A stretch of DNA of 64,000 nt. It comes from Inia geoffrensis. Taxonomy: Eukaryota; Chordata; Mammalia; Artiodactyla; Iniidae. Below the pieces are notes generated by a model that saw only the letters and a list, made by a program, of their open reading frames with translations, was not told the origin of the DNA and did no database searches. The translations under genes and the position numbers were made by a program. The DNA lies in assembly GCA_036417435.1 (NCBI GenBank), contig JAZAQT010000519.1, positions 62,001 to 126,000 on the forward strand, given 5' to 3'. Shown one piece after another: positions 9,733 to 22,366 of this stretch (position 1 is the stretch's first letter; every line of letters starts with the position of its first letter).

Positions 9733-11064
9733 CCGATGCCCTACCTTAACCAATGTTATAATCTTAACCAGTACACAAACACTAACTCATGCCCTCAAAC
9801 GTAAGCTAACCCTTAAGCATTGTCGTAACCTATCCTGTACCCTAATCCCTCCCCATTCCCTAACCCTAACCCTAAGCGAAACCCTGAACGTGACCCTTTT
9901 CCGAGGCCTTACCCTCATCAGTGCCGTTGTCTTAACCAGTACACCAACACTAACTCGTGCCCTCACACTTACGCTAACCCTTAAACATTGTCGTACCCTA
10001 ACCTGTACCCTAATCCCTCTCCATTCCCTAACCCTAACCCAAACCCGAATCCTAACACTGACCCTCACCCGAAGCCTTACCCTCACCCGTGCCCTAATCT
10101 TAACCAGGACACCAAGACTAACTCGTGCCCTCAAACGTACGCTAACACTAAACCGCAGCGGTACCCTAACCTGTACCCTAATCCCTCTCCATTCCCTAAC
10201 CCTAACCCTGACCTGAAACCTAACCATGACACTCACCCGAAACTTTACCCTCACCCGTGTCCTAATTTTAACCACTACATCAACACTAACCCATGCCCTC
10301 TAACGTTCGCCAACCCTAAGCCATTGCCGTACCCTAACCTGTACCCTAATCAATCCCCATTCCCTAACCCTAACCCTTAACGTGACCCTCTTCCGAGGCC
10401 TTACCCTCACCCGTGCCCTAATCGTAAGCAGTACACTAACACTAATTAGTGACCTCACCCGTATGCTAAACCTTAAGCGTTGTGGTACCCTAAACTGTGC
10501 CCTTATATCTCCCCATTCCCGAACCCTAACCCTAACCCGAATTCTATCCCTGACCCTCAACCGAAACCTTACCCTCACCCGTGCCCTAATCTTAACCAGG
10601 ACACCAACACTAACTTGTGCCCTCACACGTACGCTAACCCTTACTCGTTGTCTTACCCTAAACTGTACCCTAATCCCTCCCCATTCCCTAACCCTAACCC
10701 TAACCCGAATCCTAACCCTGACCCTCACCTGAAGCCTTACCCTCACCCGTGCCCTAATCTTAACCAGGACACGAACACTAACCCTTGCCCTCACACGAAC
10801 GCTAATCCTTAAGCACTGTCGTACCCTAAGATGTACCCTAATCCCTCTGCATTCCTTAACCCTAACCCTAACCCGAATCCTAACCTTGACCCTCACCCGA
10901 AGCCTTACCCTCACCCGTGCCCTAACCTTATCCAGGACACCAACACTAACTCGTGCACTCACACGTACGCTAAACCTTAAGCGTTGTCGTACCCTAAATT
11001 GTACCCTAATCCCTCCCCATTCCTTAACCCTAACCCTAACCCCATCCCTAAACCTGACCCACTT
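9733..11064 (+). repeat. HOR unit, 8-mer A-H with short D (1,332 bp)
   Basis: All types are present, but D lacks two telomeric hexamers just before CCCTTAACGTG, giving 156 bp. Private variants include the A start CAATGTTATAATC, TAAGCTAACC in A, TTAAACATTG in B, ATTAGTGACC and CCCTTATATC in E, and CACTACATC in D. The copies at 14819 (first half) and 38995 share them. Confidence 0.9.
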
Positions 11065-12408
11065 CCGATGCCCCACCCTAACCAATGCCCTAATCTTAAC
11101 CAGTACACAAACACTAACTCATGCCCTCAAACGTACGCTAACCGTTAAGCATTGTCGTACCCTATCCTGTACCCTAATCCCTCCCCATTCCCTAACCCTA
11201 ACCCTAAGCCAAACCCTGAACGTGACCCTTTTCCGAGGCCTTACCCTCATCGGTGCCGTTGTCTTAACCAGTACACCAACACTAACTCGTGCCCTCACAC
11301 TTACGCTAACCCTTAAGCATTGTCGTACCCTAACCTGTACCCTAATCCCTCTCCATTCCCTAACCCTAACCCTAACCCGAATCCTAACCCTGACCCTCAC
11401 CCGAAGACTTACCCTCACCCGTGCCCTAATCTTAACCAGGACACCAAGACTAACTCGTGCCCTCACACGTACGCTAACACTAAACCGCAGCGGTACCCTA
11501 ACCTGTACCCTAATCCCTCTCCATTCCCTAACCCTAACCCTAACCTGAAACCTAACCATGACACTCACCCGAAACTTTACCCTCACCCGTGTCCTAATTT
11601 TAACCAGTACATCAACACTAACCCATGCCCTCTAACGTACGCCAACCCTAAGCCATTGCCGTACCCTAACCTGTACCCTAATCAATACCCATTCCCTAAC
11701 CCTAACCCTAACACTAACACTTAACGTGACCCTCTTCCGAGGCCTTACCCTCACTCGTGCCCTAATCGTAAGCAGTACACTAACACTAACTAGTGACCTC
11801 ACACGTACGCTAAACCTTAAGCGTTGTGGTACCCTAAATTGTGCCCTAATATCTCCCCATTCCCTAACCCTAACCCTAACCCGAATTCTATCCCTGACCC
11901 TCACCCGAAACCTTACCCTCACCCGTGCCCTAATCTTAACCAGGACACCAACACTAACTTGTGACCTCACACGTACGTTAACCCTTAATCGTTGTCGTAC
12001 CCTAAACTGTACCCTAATCCCTCCCCATTCCCTAACACTAACCCTAACCCGAATCCTAACCCTGACCCTCACCTGAAGCCTTACCCTCACCCGTGCCCTA
12101 ATCTTAACCAGGACACTAACACTAACCCTTGCCCTCACACGAACGCTAACCCTTAAGCACTGTCGTACCCTAAGCTGTACCCTAATCCCTCTGCATTCCT
12201 TAACCCTAACCCTAACCCGAATCCTAACCCTGACCCTCAGCCGAAGCCTTACCCTCACCCGTGCCCTAATCTTAACCAGGACACCAACACTAACACGTGC
12301 CCTCACACGTACGCTAAACCTTAAGCGTTGTCGTACCCTAAATTGTACCCTAATCCTTCCACATTCCTTAACCCTAACCCTAACCCCATCCCTAAACCTG
12401 ACCCACTT
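11065..12408 (+). repeat. HOR unit, 8-mer A-H (1,344 bp), mosaic
   Basis: Types A to C have private variants (CCCCACCC, ACCGTTAAGC, AAGCCAAACC, CCGAAGACTT). From D onward the unit matches the one at 5973, including CAATACCC and TGTGACC. A change of source near 11.5 kb therefore starts the duplicated segment. A related left half occurs at 40327. Confidence 0.88.
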
Positions 12409-13140
12409 CCGATGCCCTACCCTAACCAATGCCCTAATCTTAACCAGTACACAAACACTAACTCATGGCCTCAAACGTACGCTAACCCTTAAGCATTGTC
12501 GTACCCTATCCTGTACCCTAATCCCTCCCCATTCCCTAACCCTAACCCTAAGCGAAACCCTGAACGTGACCCTTTTCCGATGCCTTACCCTCATCGGTGC
12601 CGTTGTCTTAACCAGTACACCAACACTAACTCGTGCCCTCACACTTACGCTATCCCTTAAGCATTGTCGTACCCTAAACTGTACCCTAATCCCTCTCCAT
12701 TCCCTAACACTAACCCTAACCCGAATCCTAACCCTGACCCTCACTCGAAGCCTTACCCTCACCCGTGCCCTAATCTTAACCAGGACACCAAGACTAACTC
12801 GTGCCCTCACACGTACGCTAACACTAACCCGCAGCGGTACCCTAACCTGTACCCTAATCCCTCTCCATTCCCTAACCCTAACCCTAACCTGAAACCTAAC
12901 AATGACACTCACCCGAAACTTTACCCTCACCCGTGTCCTAATTTTAACCAGGACATCAACACTAACCCATGCCCTCTAACGTACGCCAACCCTAAGCCAT
13001 TGCCGTACCCTAACCTGTACACTAATCAATCCCCATTCCCTAACCCTAACCCTAACCCTAACCCTAACCCTAACCCTAACCCTAACCCTAACCCTAACCC
13101 TAACCCTAACCCTAACCCCATCCCTAAACCTGACCCACTT
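12409..13140 (+). repeat. Truncated HOR unit A-B-C-D/H with expanded telomeric core (732 bp)
   Basis: Near-copy of the unit at 7317, with the same D/H fusion. It is 6 bp shorter because the telomeric tract has 13 instead of 14 hexamers. One substitution seen is AAACTG for AACCTG in the B monomer. Confidence 0.92.
13038..13115 (+). repeat. Perfect telomeric tract, 13 x CCCTAA
   Basis: This is the duplicate of the 14-hexamer tract at 7946, with the same flanks and one hexamer fewer. The loss of exactly one unit between otherwise almost identical copies is direct evidence of hexamer slippage after the duplication. Confidence 0.97.
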
Positions 13141-14483
13141 CCGATGCCCTACCCTAACCAATGCCCTAAACTTAACCAGTACACAAACACTAACTCATGC
13201 CCTCAAACGTACGCTAACCCTTAAGCATTGTCGTACCCTATCCTTTACCCTAATCCCTCCCCATTCCGTAACCCTAACCCTAAGCGAAACCCTGAACGTG
13301 ACCCTTTTCCGAGGCCTTACCCTCATCGGTGCCGTTGTCTTAACCAGTACACCAACACTAACTCGTGCCCTCACACTTACGCTAACCCTTAAGCATTGTC
13401 GTACCCTAACCTGTACCCTAATCCCTCTCATTTCCCTAAACCTAACCCTAACCCGAATCCTAACCCTGACCCACACCCGAAGCTTTACCCTCACCCGTGT
13501 CCTAATCTTAACCAGCTCACCAAGACTAACACGTGCCCTCAAACGTACGCTAACACTAAACCGCAGCGGTACCCTAACCTGTACCCTAATCCCTCTCCAT
13601 TCCCTAACCCTAATCCTAACCTGAAACCTAACCATGACACTCACCCGAAACTTTACCCTCACCCGTGTCCTAATTTTAACCAGTACATCAACACTAACCC
13701 ATGCCCTCTAACGTACGCCAACCCTAAGCCATTGCTGTACCCTAACCTGTACCCTAATCAATCCCCGTTCCCTAACCCTAACCCTAACCCTAACCCTTAA
13801 CGTGACCCTCTTCCGAGGCCTTACCCTCACCCGTGCCCTAAGCGTAAGCAGTACACTAACACTAACTAGTGAACTCACACGTACGCTAAACCTTAAGCGT
13901 TGTGATACCCTAAACTGTGCCCTAATATCTGCCCATTCCCTAACCCTAACCCTAACCCGAATTCTATCCCTGACCCTCACCCGAAACCTTACCCTAACCC
14001 GTGCCCTAATCTTAACCAGGACACCAACACTAACTTGTTCCCTCACATGTACGCTAAACCTTAATCGTTGTCGTACCCTAAACTGTACCCTAATCCCTCC
14101 CCATTCCCTAACCCTAACCCTACCCCGAATCCTAACCCTGACCCTCACCTGAAGCCTTACCTCACCCGTGCCCTAATCTTAACCAGGACACTAACACTAA
14201 CACTTGCCCTCACACGAACGCTAACCCTTAAGCACTGTCGTACCCTAAGCTGTACCCTAATCCCTCTGCATTCCTTAACCCTAACCCTAACCCGAATCCT
14301 AACCCTGACCCTCAGCCGAAGCCTTACCCTCATCCATGCCCTAATCTTAACCAGGACACCAACACTAACTCGTGCCCTCACACGTACGCTAAACCTTAAG
14401 CGTTGTCGTACCCTAAATTGTACCCTAATCCCTCCCCATTCCTTAACCCTAGCCCTAACCCCATCCCTAAACCTGACCCACTT
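13141..14483 (+). repeat. HOR unit, 8-mer A-H (1,343 bp), copy of 8055-9397
   Basis: Shares all private variants of the unit at 8055, including the missing C in TTACCTCACC and CATCCATGCCC in H. One difference noticed is CTAATCCTAACC for CTAACCCTAACC near 13615. Confidence 0.91.
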
Positions 14484-14818
14484 CCGATGCCCTACCCTAA
14501 CCAATGCCCTAATCTTAACCAGTACACAAACACTAACTCATGCCCTCAAACATACGCTAACCCTTAAGCATTGTCGTACCCTATCCTGTACCCTAATCCC
14601 TCCCCATTCCCTAACCCTAACCCTAAGCGAAACCCTGAACGTGACCATTTTCCGAGGCCTTACCCTCATCGGTGCCGTTGTCTTAACCAGTACACCAACA
14701 CTAACTCGTGCCCTCACACTTACGCTAACCCTTAAGCATTGTCGTACCCTAACCTGTACCCTAATCCCTCCCCATTCCTTAACCCTAACCCAACCCCATC
14801 CGTAAACCTGACCCACTT
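14484..14818 (+). repeat. Two-monomer HOR remnant A-B/H (335 bp), copy of 9398-9732
   Basis: Same B/H fusion and the same one-base deletion. CCCATCCGTAAACC replaces CCCATCCCTAAACC near 14797. Confidence 0.9.
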
Positions 14819-17494
14819 CCGATGCCCTACCTTAACCAATGTTATAATCTTAACCAGTACACAAACACTAACTCATGCCCTCAAACGTAAGCTAACCCTT
14901 AAGCATTGTCGTAACCTATCCTGTACCCTAATCCCTCCCCATTCCCTAACCCTAACCCTAAGCGAAACCCTGAACGTGACCCTTTTCCGAGGCCTTACCC
15001 TCATCAGTGCCGTTGTCTTAACCAGTACACCAACACTAACTCGTGCCCTCACACTTACGCTAACCCTTAAACATTGTCGTACCCTAACCTGTACCCTAAT
15101 CCCTCTCCATTCCCTAACCCTAACCCAAACCCGAATCCTAACACTGACCCTCACCCGAAGCCTTACCCTCACCCGTGCCCTAATCTTAACCAGGACACCA
15201 AGACTAACTCGTGCCCTCAAACGTACGCTAACACTAAACCGCAGCGGTACCCTAACCTGTACCCTAATCCCTCTCCATTCCCTAACCCTAACCCTGACCT
15301 GAAACCTAACCATGACACTCACCCGAAACTTTACCCTCACCCGTGTCCTAATTTTAACCACTACATCAACACTAACCCATGCCCTCTAACGTTCGCCAAC
15401 CCTAAGCCATTGCCGTACCCTAACCTGTACCCTAATCAATCCCCATTCCCTAACCCTAACCCTTAACGTGACCCTCTTCCGAGGCCTTACCCTCACCCGT
15501 GCCCTAATCGTAAGCAGTACACTAACACTAATTAGTGACCTCACCCGTATGCTAAACCTTAAGCGTTGTGGTACCCTAAACTGTGCCCTTATATCTCCCC
15601 ATTCCCGAACCCTAACCCTAACCCGAATTCTATCCCTGACCCTCAACCGAAACCTTACCCTCACCCGTGCCCTAATCTTAACCAGGACACCAACACTAAC
15701 TTGTGCCCTCACACGTACACTAACCCTTACTCGTTGTCTTACCCTAAACTGTACCCTAATCCCTCCCCATTCCCTAACCCTAACCCTAACCCGAATCCTA
15801 ACCCTGACCCTCACCCGAAGCCTTACCCTCACCCGTGCCCTAATCTTAACCAGGACACCAAGACTAACTCGTGCCCTCAAACGTACGTTAACACTAAACC
15901 GCAGCGGTACCCTAACCTGTACCCTAATCCCTCTCCATTCCCTAACCCTAACCCTAACCTGAAACCTAACCATGACACTCACCCGAAACTTTACCCTCAC
16001 CCGTGTCCTAATTTTAACCAGTACATCAACAGTAACCCATGCCCTCTAACGTACGCCAACCCTAAGCCATTGCCGTACCCTAACCTGTACCCTAATCAAT
16101 CCCCATTCCCTAACCCTAACCCTAACCCTAACCCTTAACGTGACCCTCTTCCGAGGCCTTATCCTCACCCGTGCCCTAATCGTAAGCAGTACACTAACAC
16201 TAACTTGTGACCTCACACGTACGCTAAAGCTTAAGCGTTGTGGTACCCTAAACTGTGCCCTAATATCTCCCCATTCCCTAACCCTAACCCTAATCCGAAT
16301 TCTATCCCTGACTCTCACCCGAAACCTTACCCTCACCCGTGCCCTAATCTTAACCAGGACACCAACACTAACTCGTGCCCTCACACGTACGCTAACCCTT
16401 AATCGTTGTCGTACCCTAAACTGTACCCTAATCCCTCCCCATTCCCTAACCCTAACCCTAACCCGAATCCTAACCCTGACTCTCACCCGAAGCCTTACCC
16501 TCACCCGTGCCCTAATCTTAACCAGGACACTAACACTAACCCTTGCCCTCACACGAACGTTAACCCTTAAACACCGTCGTACCCTAAGCTGTACCCTAAT
16601 CCCTCTGCATTCCTTAACACTAACCCTAACCCGAATCCTAACCCTGAACCTCACCCGAGGCCTTACTCTCACCCGTGCCCTAATCTTAACCAGGACACCA
16701 ACACTAACTCGTGCCCTCACACTTACGCTAACCCTTAAGCATTGTCGTACCCTAACCTGTACCCTAATCCCTCTCCATTCCCTAACCCTAACCCTAACCC
16801 GAATCCTAACCCTGACCCTCACCCGAAGCCTTACCCTCACCCGTGCCCTAATCTTAACCAGGACACCAAGACTAACTTGTGCCCTCACACGTACGCTAAC
16901 ACTAAACCGCAGCGGTACCCTAACCTGTACCCTAATCCTTCTCCATTCCCTAACCCTAACCCTAACCTGAAACCTAACGATGACACTCACCCGAAACTTT
17001 ACCCTCACCCGTGTACTGATTTTAACCAGTACATCAACACTAAGCCATGCCCTCTAACGTACGCCAACCCTAAGCCATTGCCGTACCCTAACCTGTACCC
17101 TAATCAATCCCCATTAACTAACCCTAACCCTAACCCTAACCCTTAACGTGACCCTCTTCCGAGGCCTTACCCTCACCCGTGCCCTAATCGTAAGCAGTAC
17201 ACTAACACTAACTAGTGACCTCACACGTACGCTAAACCTTAAGCGTTGTGGTGCCCTAAACTGTGCCCTAATATCTCCAAATTCCCTAACCCTAACCCTA
17301 ACCCGAATTCTATCCCTGACCCTCACCCGAAACCTTACCCTCACCCGTGCCCTAATCTTAACAAGGACACTAACACTAACTTGTGCCCTCACACGTACGC
17401 TAACCCTTAATCGTTGTCGTACCCTAAACTGTACCCTAAACCCTCCCCATTCCTTAACCCTAACCCTAACCCCATCCCTAAACCTGACCCACTT
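14819..17494 (+). repeat. 16-monomer mosaic unit A-B-C-D-E-F-C-D-E-F-G-H/B-C-D-E-F/H (2,676 bp)
   Basis: The first six monomers copy the unit at 9733, including the short D. At about 15,815 the sequence leaves F and enters C (CCGAAG, ACCAAGAC) instead of G. A second fusion near 16.7 kb joins an H-like head (CCGAGG, ACCAACAC) to a B middle (CACACTTACGC). A third near 17.45 kb joins F to H. Length equals 16 x 168 minus the 12 bp of the short D, so all three fusions are in register. Confidence 0.87.
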
Positions 17495-18838
17495 CCGATG
17501 CCCAACCCTAACCAATGCCCTAATCTTAATCAGTACACAAACACTAACTCATGCCCTCAAACGTACGCTAACCCTTAAGCATTGTCGTACCCTGTCCTGT
17601 ACCCTAATCCCTCCCCATTCCCTAAACCTAACCCTAAGCGAAACCCTGAACGTGACCCTTTTCCGAGGCCTTACCCTCATCGGTGCCGTTGTCTTAACCA
17701 GTACACCAACACTAACTCGTGCCCTCACACTTACGCTAACCCTTAAGCATTGTCGTACCCTAACCTGTACCCTAATCCCTCTCCATTCCCTAACCGTAAC
17801 CCTAACCCGAATCCTAACCCTGACCCTCACCCGAAGCCTTACCCTCACCCGTGCCCTAATCTTAACCAGGACACCAAGACTAACTCGTGCCCTCAAACGT
17901 ACGCTAACACTAAACCGCAGCGGTACCCTAACCTGTACCCAAATCCCTCTCCATTCCCTAACCCTAACCCTAACCTGAAACCTAACCATGACACTCACCC
18001 GAAACTTTACCCTCACCCGTGTCCTAATTTTAACCAGTACATCAACACTAACCCATGCCCTCTAACGTACACCAACCCTAAGCCATTGCCGTACCCTAAC
18101 CTGTAATCTAATCAATCCCCATTCCCTAACCCTAACCCTAACCCTAACCCTTAACGTGACCCTCTTCCGAGGCCTTACCCTCACCCGTGCCCTAATCGTA
18201 AGCAGTACACTAACACTAACTAGTGACCTCACACGTACGCTAAACCTTAAGCGTTGTGGTACCCTAAACTGTGCTCTAATACCTCCCCATTCCCTAACCC
18301 TAACCCTAAACCGAATTCTATCCCTGACCCTCACCCGAAACCTTAACCTCACACGTGCCCTAATCTTAACCAGGACACCAACACTAACTCGTGCCCTCAC
18401 ACGTACGCTAACCCTTAATCGTTGTCGTACCCTAAACTGTACCCTAATCCCTCCCCATTCCCTAACCCTAACCCTAACCCGAATCCTAACCCTGACCCTC
18501 ACCCGAAGCCTTACCCTCACCCGTGCCCTAATCTTAACCAGGACACTAACACTAACCCTTGCCCTCACACGAACGTTAACCCTTAAACACTGTCGTACTC
18601 TAAGCTGTACCCTAATCCCTCTTCATTCCTTAACCCTAACCCTAACCCGAATCCCAACCCTGACCTTCACCCGAGGCCTTACTCTCACCCGTGCCCTAAT
18701 CTTAACCAGGACACCAACACTAACGCGTGCCCTCACACGTACACTAAACCTTAAGCGTTGTCGTACCCTAAATTGTACCCTAATCCATCCCCGGTCCTTA
18801 ACCCTAACCCTAACCCCATCCCTAAACCTGACCCACTT
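17495..18838 (+). repeat. HOR unit, 8-mer A-H (1,344 bp)
   Basis: The complete type series is present. D carries the change CTGTAATCTAATC, and the G/H region has CCCAACCCTGACC and CCGAGGCCTTACTC, variants also seen in the H/B fusion near 16.7 kb. The H monomer ends with CATCCCCGGTCC, not seen elsewhere in the window. Confidence 0.88.
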
Positions 18839-21800
18839 CCGATGCCCTACCCTAACCAATGCCCTAATCTTAACCAGTACACCAACACTAACTCATGCCC
18901 TCAAACGTACGCTAACCCTTAAGCATTGTCGTACCCTATCCTGTACCCTAAACCCTCCCCATTCCCTAACCCTAACCCTAAGCAAAACCCTGAACGTGAC
19001 CCTTTTCCGAGGCCTTACCCTCATCGGTGCCGTTGTCTTAAACAGTACACCAACACTAACTCGTGCCCTCACACTTACGCTAACCCTTAAGCATTGTCGT
19101 GCCCTAACCTGTACCCTAATCCCTCTCCATTCCCTAACCCTAACCCTAACCCGAATCCTAACCCTGACCCTCACCCGAAGCCTTACCCTCACCCGTGCCC
19201 TAATCTTAACCAGGACACCAAGACTAACTCGTGCCCTCACACGTACGCTAACACTAAACCGCAGCGGTACCCTAACCTGTACCCTAATCCTTCTCCATTC
19301 CCTAACCCTAACCCTAACCTGAAACCTAACCATGACACTCACCCGAAACTTTACCCTCACCCGTGTCCTAATTTTAACCAGTACATCAACACTAACCCAT
19401 GCCCTCTAACGTACGCCAACCCTAAGCCATTGCCGTACCCTAACCTGTACCCTAATCAATCCCCATTAACTAACCCTAACCCTAACCCTAACCGTTAACG
19501 TGACCCCCTTCCGAGGCCTTACCCTCACCCGTGCCCTAATCGTAAGCAGTACACTAACACTAACTAGTGACCTCACACGTACGCTAAACCTTAAGCGTTG
19601 TGGTACCCTAAACTGTGCCCTAATATCTCCCCATTCCCTAACCCTAACCATAACCCGAATTCTATCCCTGACCCTCACCCGAAACCTTACCCTCACCCGT
19701 GCCCTAATCTTAACCAGGACACCAACACTAACTCGTGCCCTCACATGTACGCTAAGCCTTAATCGTTGTCGTACCCTAAACGGTACCCCAATCTCTCCTC
19801 ATTCCCTAACCCTAACCCTAACCCGAATCCTAACCCTGACCCTCACCTGAAGCCTTACCCTCACCCGTGCCCTAATCTTAACCAGGACACCAACACTAAC
19901 GCGTGCCCTCACACGAACGCTAAACCTTAAGCTTTGTCGTACCCTAAATTGTACCCTAATCCCTCCCCATTCCTTAACCCTAACCCTAACCCCATCCCTA
20001 AACCTGTCCCACTTCCGATGCCCTACCCTAACCAATGCCCTAATCTTAACCAGTACACAAACACTAACTCATGCCCTCAAACGTACGCTAACCCTTAAGC
20101 ATTGTCGTACCCTATCCTGTACCCAAATCCCTCCCCATTCCCTAACCCTAACCCTAAGCGAAACCCTGAACGTGACCCTTTTCCGAGGCCTTACCCTCAT
20201 CGGGGCCGTTGTCTTAACCAGTACACAAACACTAACTCGTGCCCTCACACTTACGCTAACCCTTAAGCATTGTCGTGCCCTAACCTGTACCCTAATCCCT
20301 CTCCATTCCCTAACCCTAACCCTAACCCGAATCCTAACCCTGACCCTCACCCGAAGCCTTACCCTCACCCGTGCCCTAATCTTAACCAGGACACCAAGAC
20401 TAACTCGTGCCCTCACACGTACGCTAACACTAAACCGCAGCGGTACCCTAACCTGTACCCTAATCCTTCTCCATTCCCTAACCCTAACCCTAACCTGAAA
20501 CCTAACCATGACACTCACCCGAAACTTTACCCTCACCCGTGTCCTAATTTTAACCAGTACATCAACACTAACCCATGCCCTCTAACGTACGCCAACCCTA
20601 AGCCATTGCCGTACCCTAACCTGTACCCTAATCAATCCCCATTAACTAACCCTAACCCTAACCCTAACCGTTAACGTGACCCCCTTCCGAGGCCTTACCC
20701 TCACCCGTGCCCTAATCGTAAGCAGTACACTAACACTAACTAGTGACCTCACACGTACGCTAAACCTTAAGCGTTGTGGTACCCTAAACTGTGCCCTAAT
20801 ATCTCCCCATTCCCTAACCCTAACCATAACCCGAATTCTATCCCTGACCCTCACCCGAAACCTTACCCTCACCCGTGCCCTAATCTTAACCAGGACACCA
20901 ACACTAACTCGTGCCCTCACATGTACGCTAAGCCTTAATCGTTGTCGTACCCTAAACAGTACCCCAATCTCTCCCCATTCCCTAACCCTAACCCTAACCC
21001 GAATCCTAACCCTGACCCTCACCTGAAGCCTTACCCTCACCCGTGCCCTAATCTTAACCAGGACACCAACACTAACGCGTGCCCTCACACGAACGCTAAA
21101 CCTTAAGCTTTGTTGTACCCTAAATTGTACCCTAATCCCTCCCCATTCCTTAACCCTAACCCTAACCCCATCCCTAAACCTGACCCACTTCCGATGCCCT
21201 ACCCTAACCAATGCCCTAATCTTAACCAGTACACAAACACTAACTCATGCCCTCAAACGTACGCTAACCCTTAAGCATTGTCGTACCCTATCCTGTACCC
21301 AAATCCCTCCCCATTCCCTAACCCTAACCCTAAGCGAAACCCTGAACGTGACCCTTTTCCGAGGCCTTACCCTCATCGGGGCCGTTGTCTTAACCAGTAC
21401 ACAAACACTAACTCGTGCCCTCACACTTACGCTAACCCTTAAGCATTGTCATACCCTAACCTGTACCCTAATCCCTCTCCATTCTCTAACCCTAACCCTA
21501 ACCCGAATCCTAACCCTGACCCTCACCCGAAGCCTTACCCTCACCCGTGCCCTAATCTTAACCAGGACACCAAGACTAACTCGTGCCCTCAATCGTACGC
21601 TAACATTAAAGCGCAGTGGTACCCTAATCTGTACCCTAATACCTCTCCATTCCCTAACCCTAACCCTAACCTGAAACCAAACCATGACACTCACCCGAAA
21701 CTTTACCCTCACCCGTGTCCTAATTTTAACCAGTACATCAACACTAACCCATGCCCTCTAACGTACGCCAACCCTAAGCCATTGCCGTATCCTAACCTGT

Positions 21801-22366
21801 ACCCTAATCAATCCACATTCCCTAACCCTAACCCTAACCCTAACCCTTAACGTGACCCTCTTCCGAGGCCTTACCCTCACCCGTGCCCTAATCGTGAGCA
21901 GTACACTAACACTAAATAGTGACCTCACACGTACGCTAAACCTTAAGCGTTGTGGTACCCTAAACTGTGCCCTAATATCTCCCCATTCCCTAACCCTAAC
22001 CATGACCCGAATTCTATCCCTGACAATCACCCGAAACCTTACCCTCACCCGTGCCCTAATCTTAACCAGGACACCAACACTAACTCGTGCCCTCACACGT
22101 ACGCTAAGCCTTAATCGTTGTCGTACCCTGAACGGTACCCCAATCTCTCCCCATTCCCTAACCCTAACCCTAACCCGAATCCTAACCCTGACCCTCACCT
22201 GAAGCCTTACCCTCACCCGTGCCCTAATCTTAACCAGGACACCAACACTAACGCGTGCCCTCACACGAACGCTAAACCTTAAGCTTTGTCGTACCCTAAA
22301 TTGTACCCTAATCCCTCCCCATTCCTTAACCCTAACCCTAACCCCATCCCTAAACCTGACCCACTT
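18839..22366 (+). repeat. Three consecutive 7-mer HOR units A-B-C-D-E-F-G/H (3 x 1,176 bp)
   Basis: Units start at 18839, 20015 and 21191. Each has seven 168-bp monomers; the last is a G/H fusion that starts CTGAAG and CACGAACGC and continues AAACCTTAAGC. The diagnostic AAGCTTTGT follows at about 19930, 21106 and 22281. The first two units end D with AACCGTTAACG and the third does not. All F monomers have AAGCCTTAATCG. Confidence 0.92.

Larger units (their letters stand above)
6480..10725 (+). repeat. Copy 1 of the roughly 4.2-kb duplication
   Basis: Includes the 14-hexamer telomeric tract, the A-B/H remnant and part of the short-D unit. Both edges are approximate: the left lies near the C/D boundary, the right at the end of F. 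Confidence 0.82.
11572..15811 (+). repeat. Copy 2 of the roughly 4.2-kb duplication
   Basis: Offset from copy 1 is 5,092 bp up to the telomeric tract and 5,086 bp after it, because the tract is one hexamer shorter. Substitutions noticed are near 12675, 13615, 14797 and 15719. Confidence 0.82.

Noticed and set aside
18156..19322. Long plus-strand open frame (about 388 codons), Leu-Thr-rich
   Set aside because: It is the hexamer read in the Leu-Thr phase. The same translation recurs in every HOR, frames on both strands are open at once, and there is no codon bias or domain apart from the repeat.
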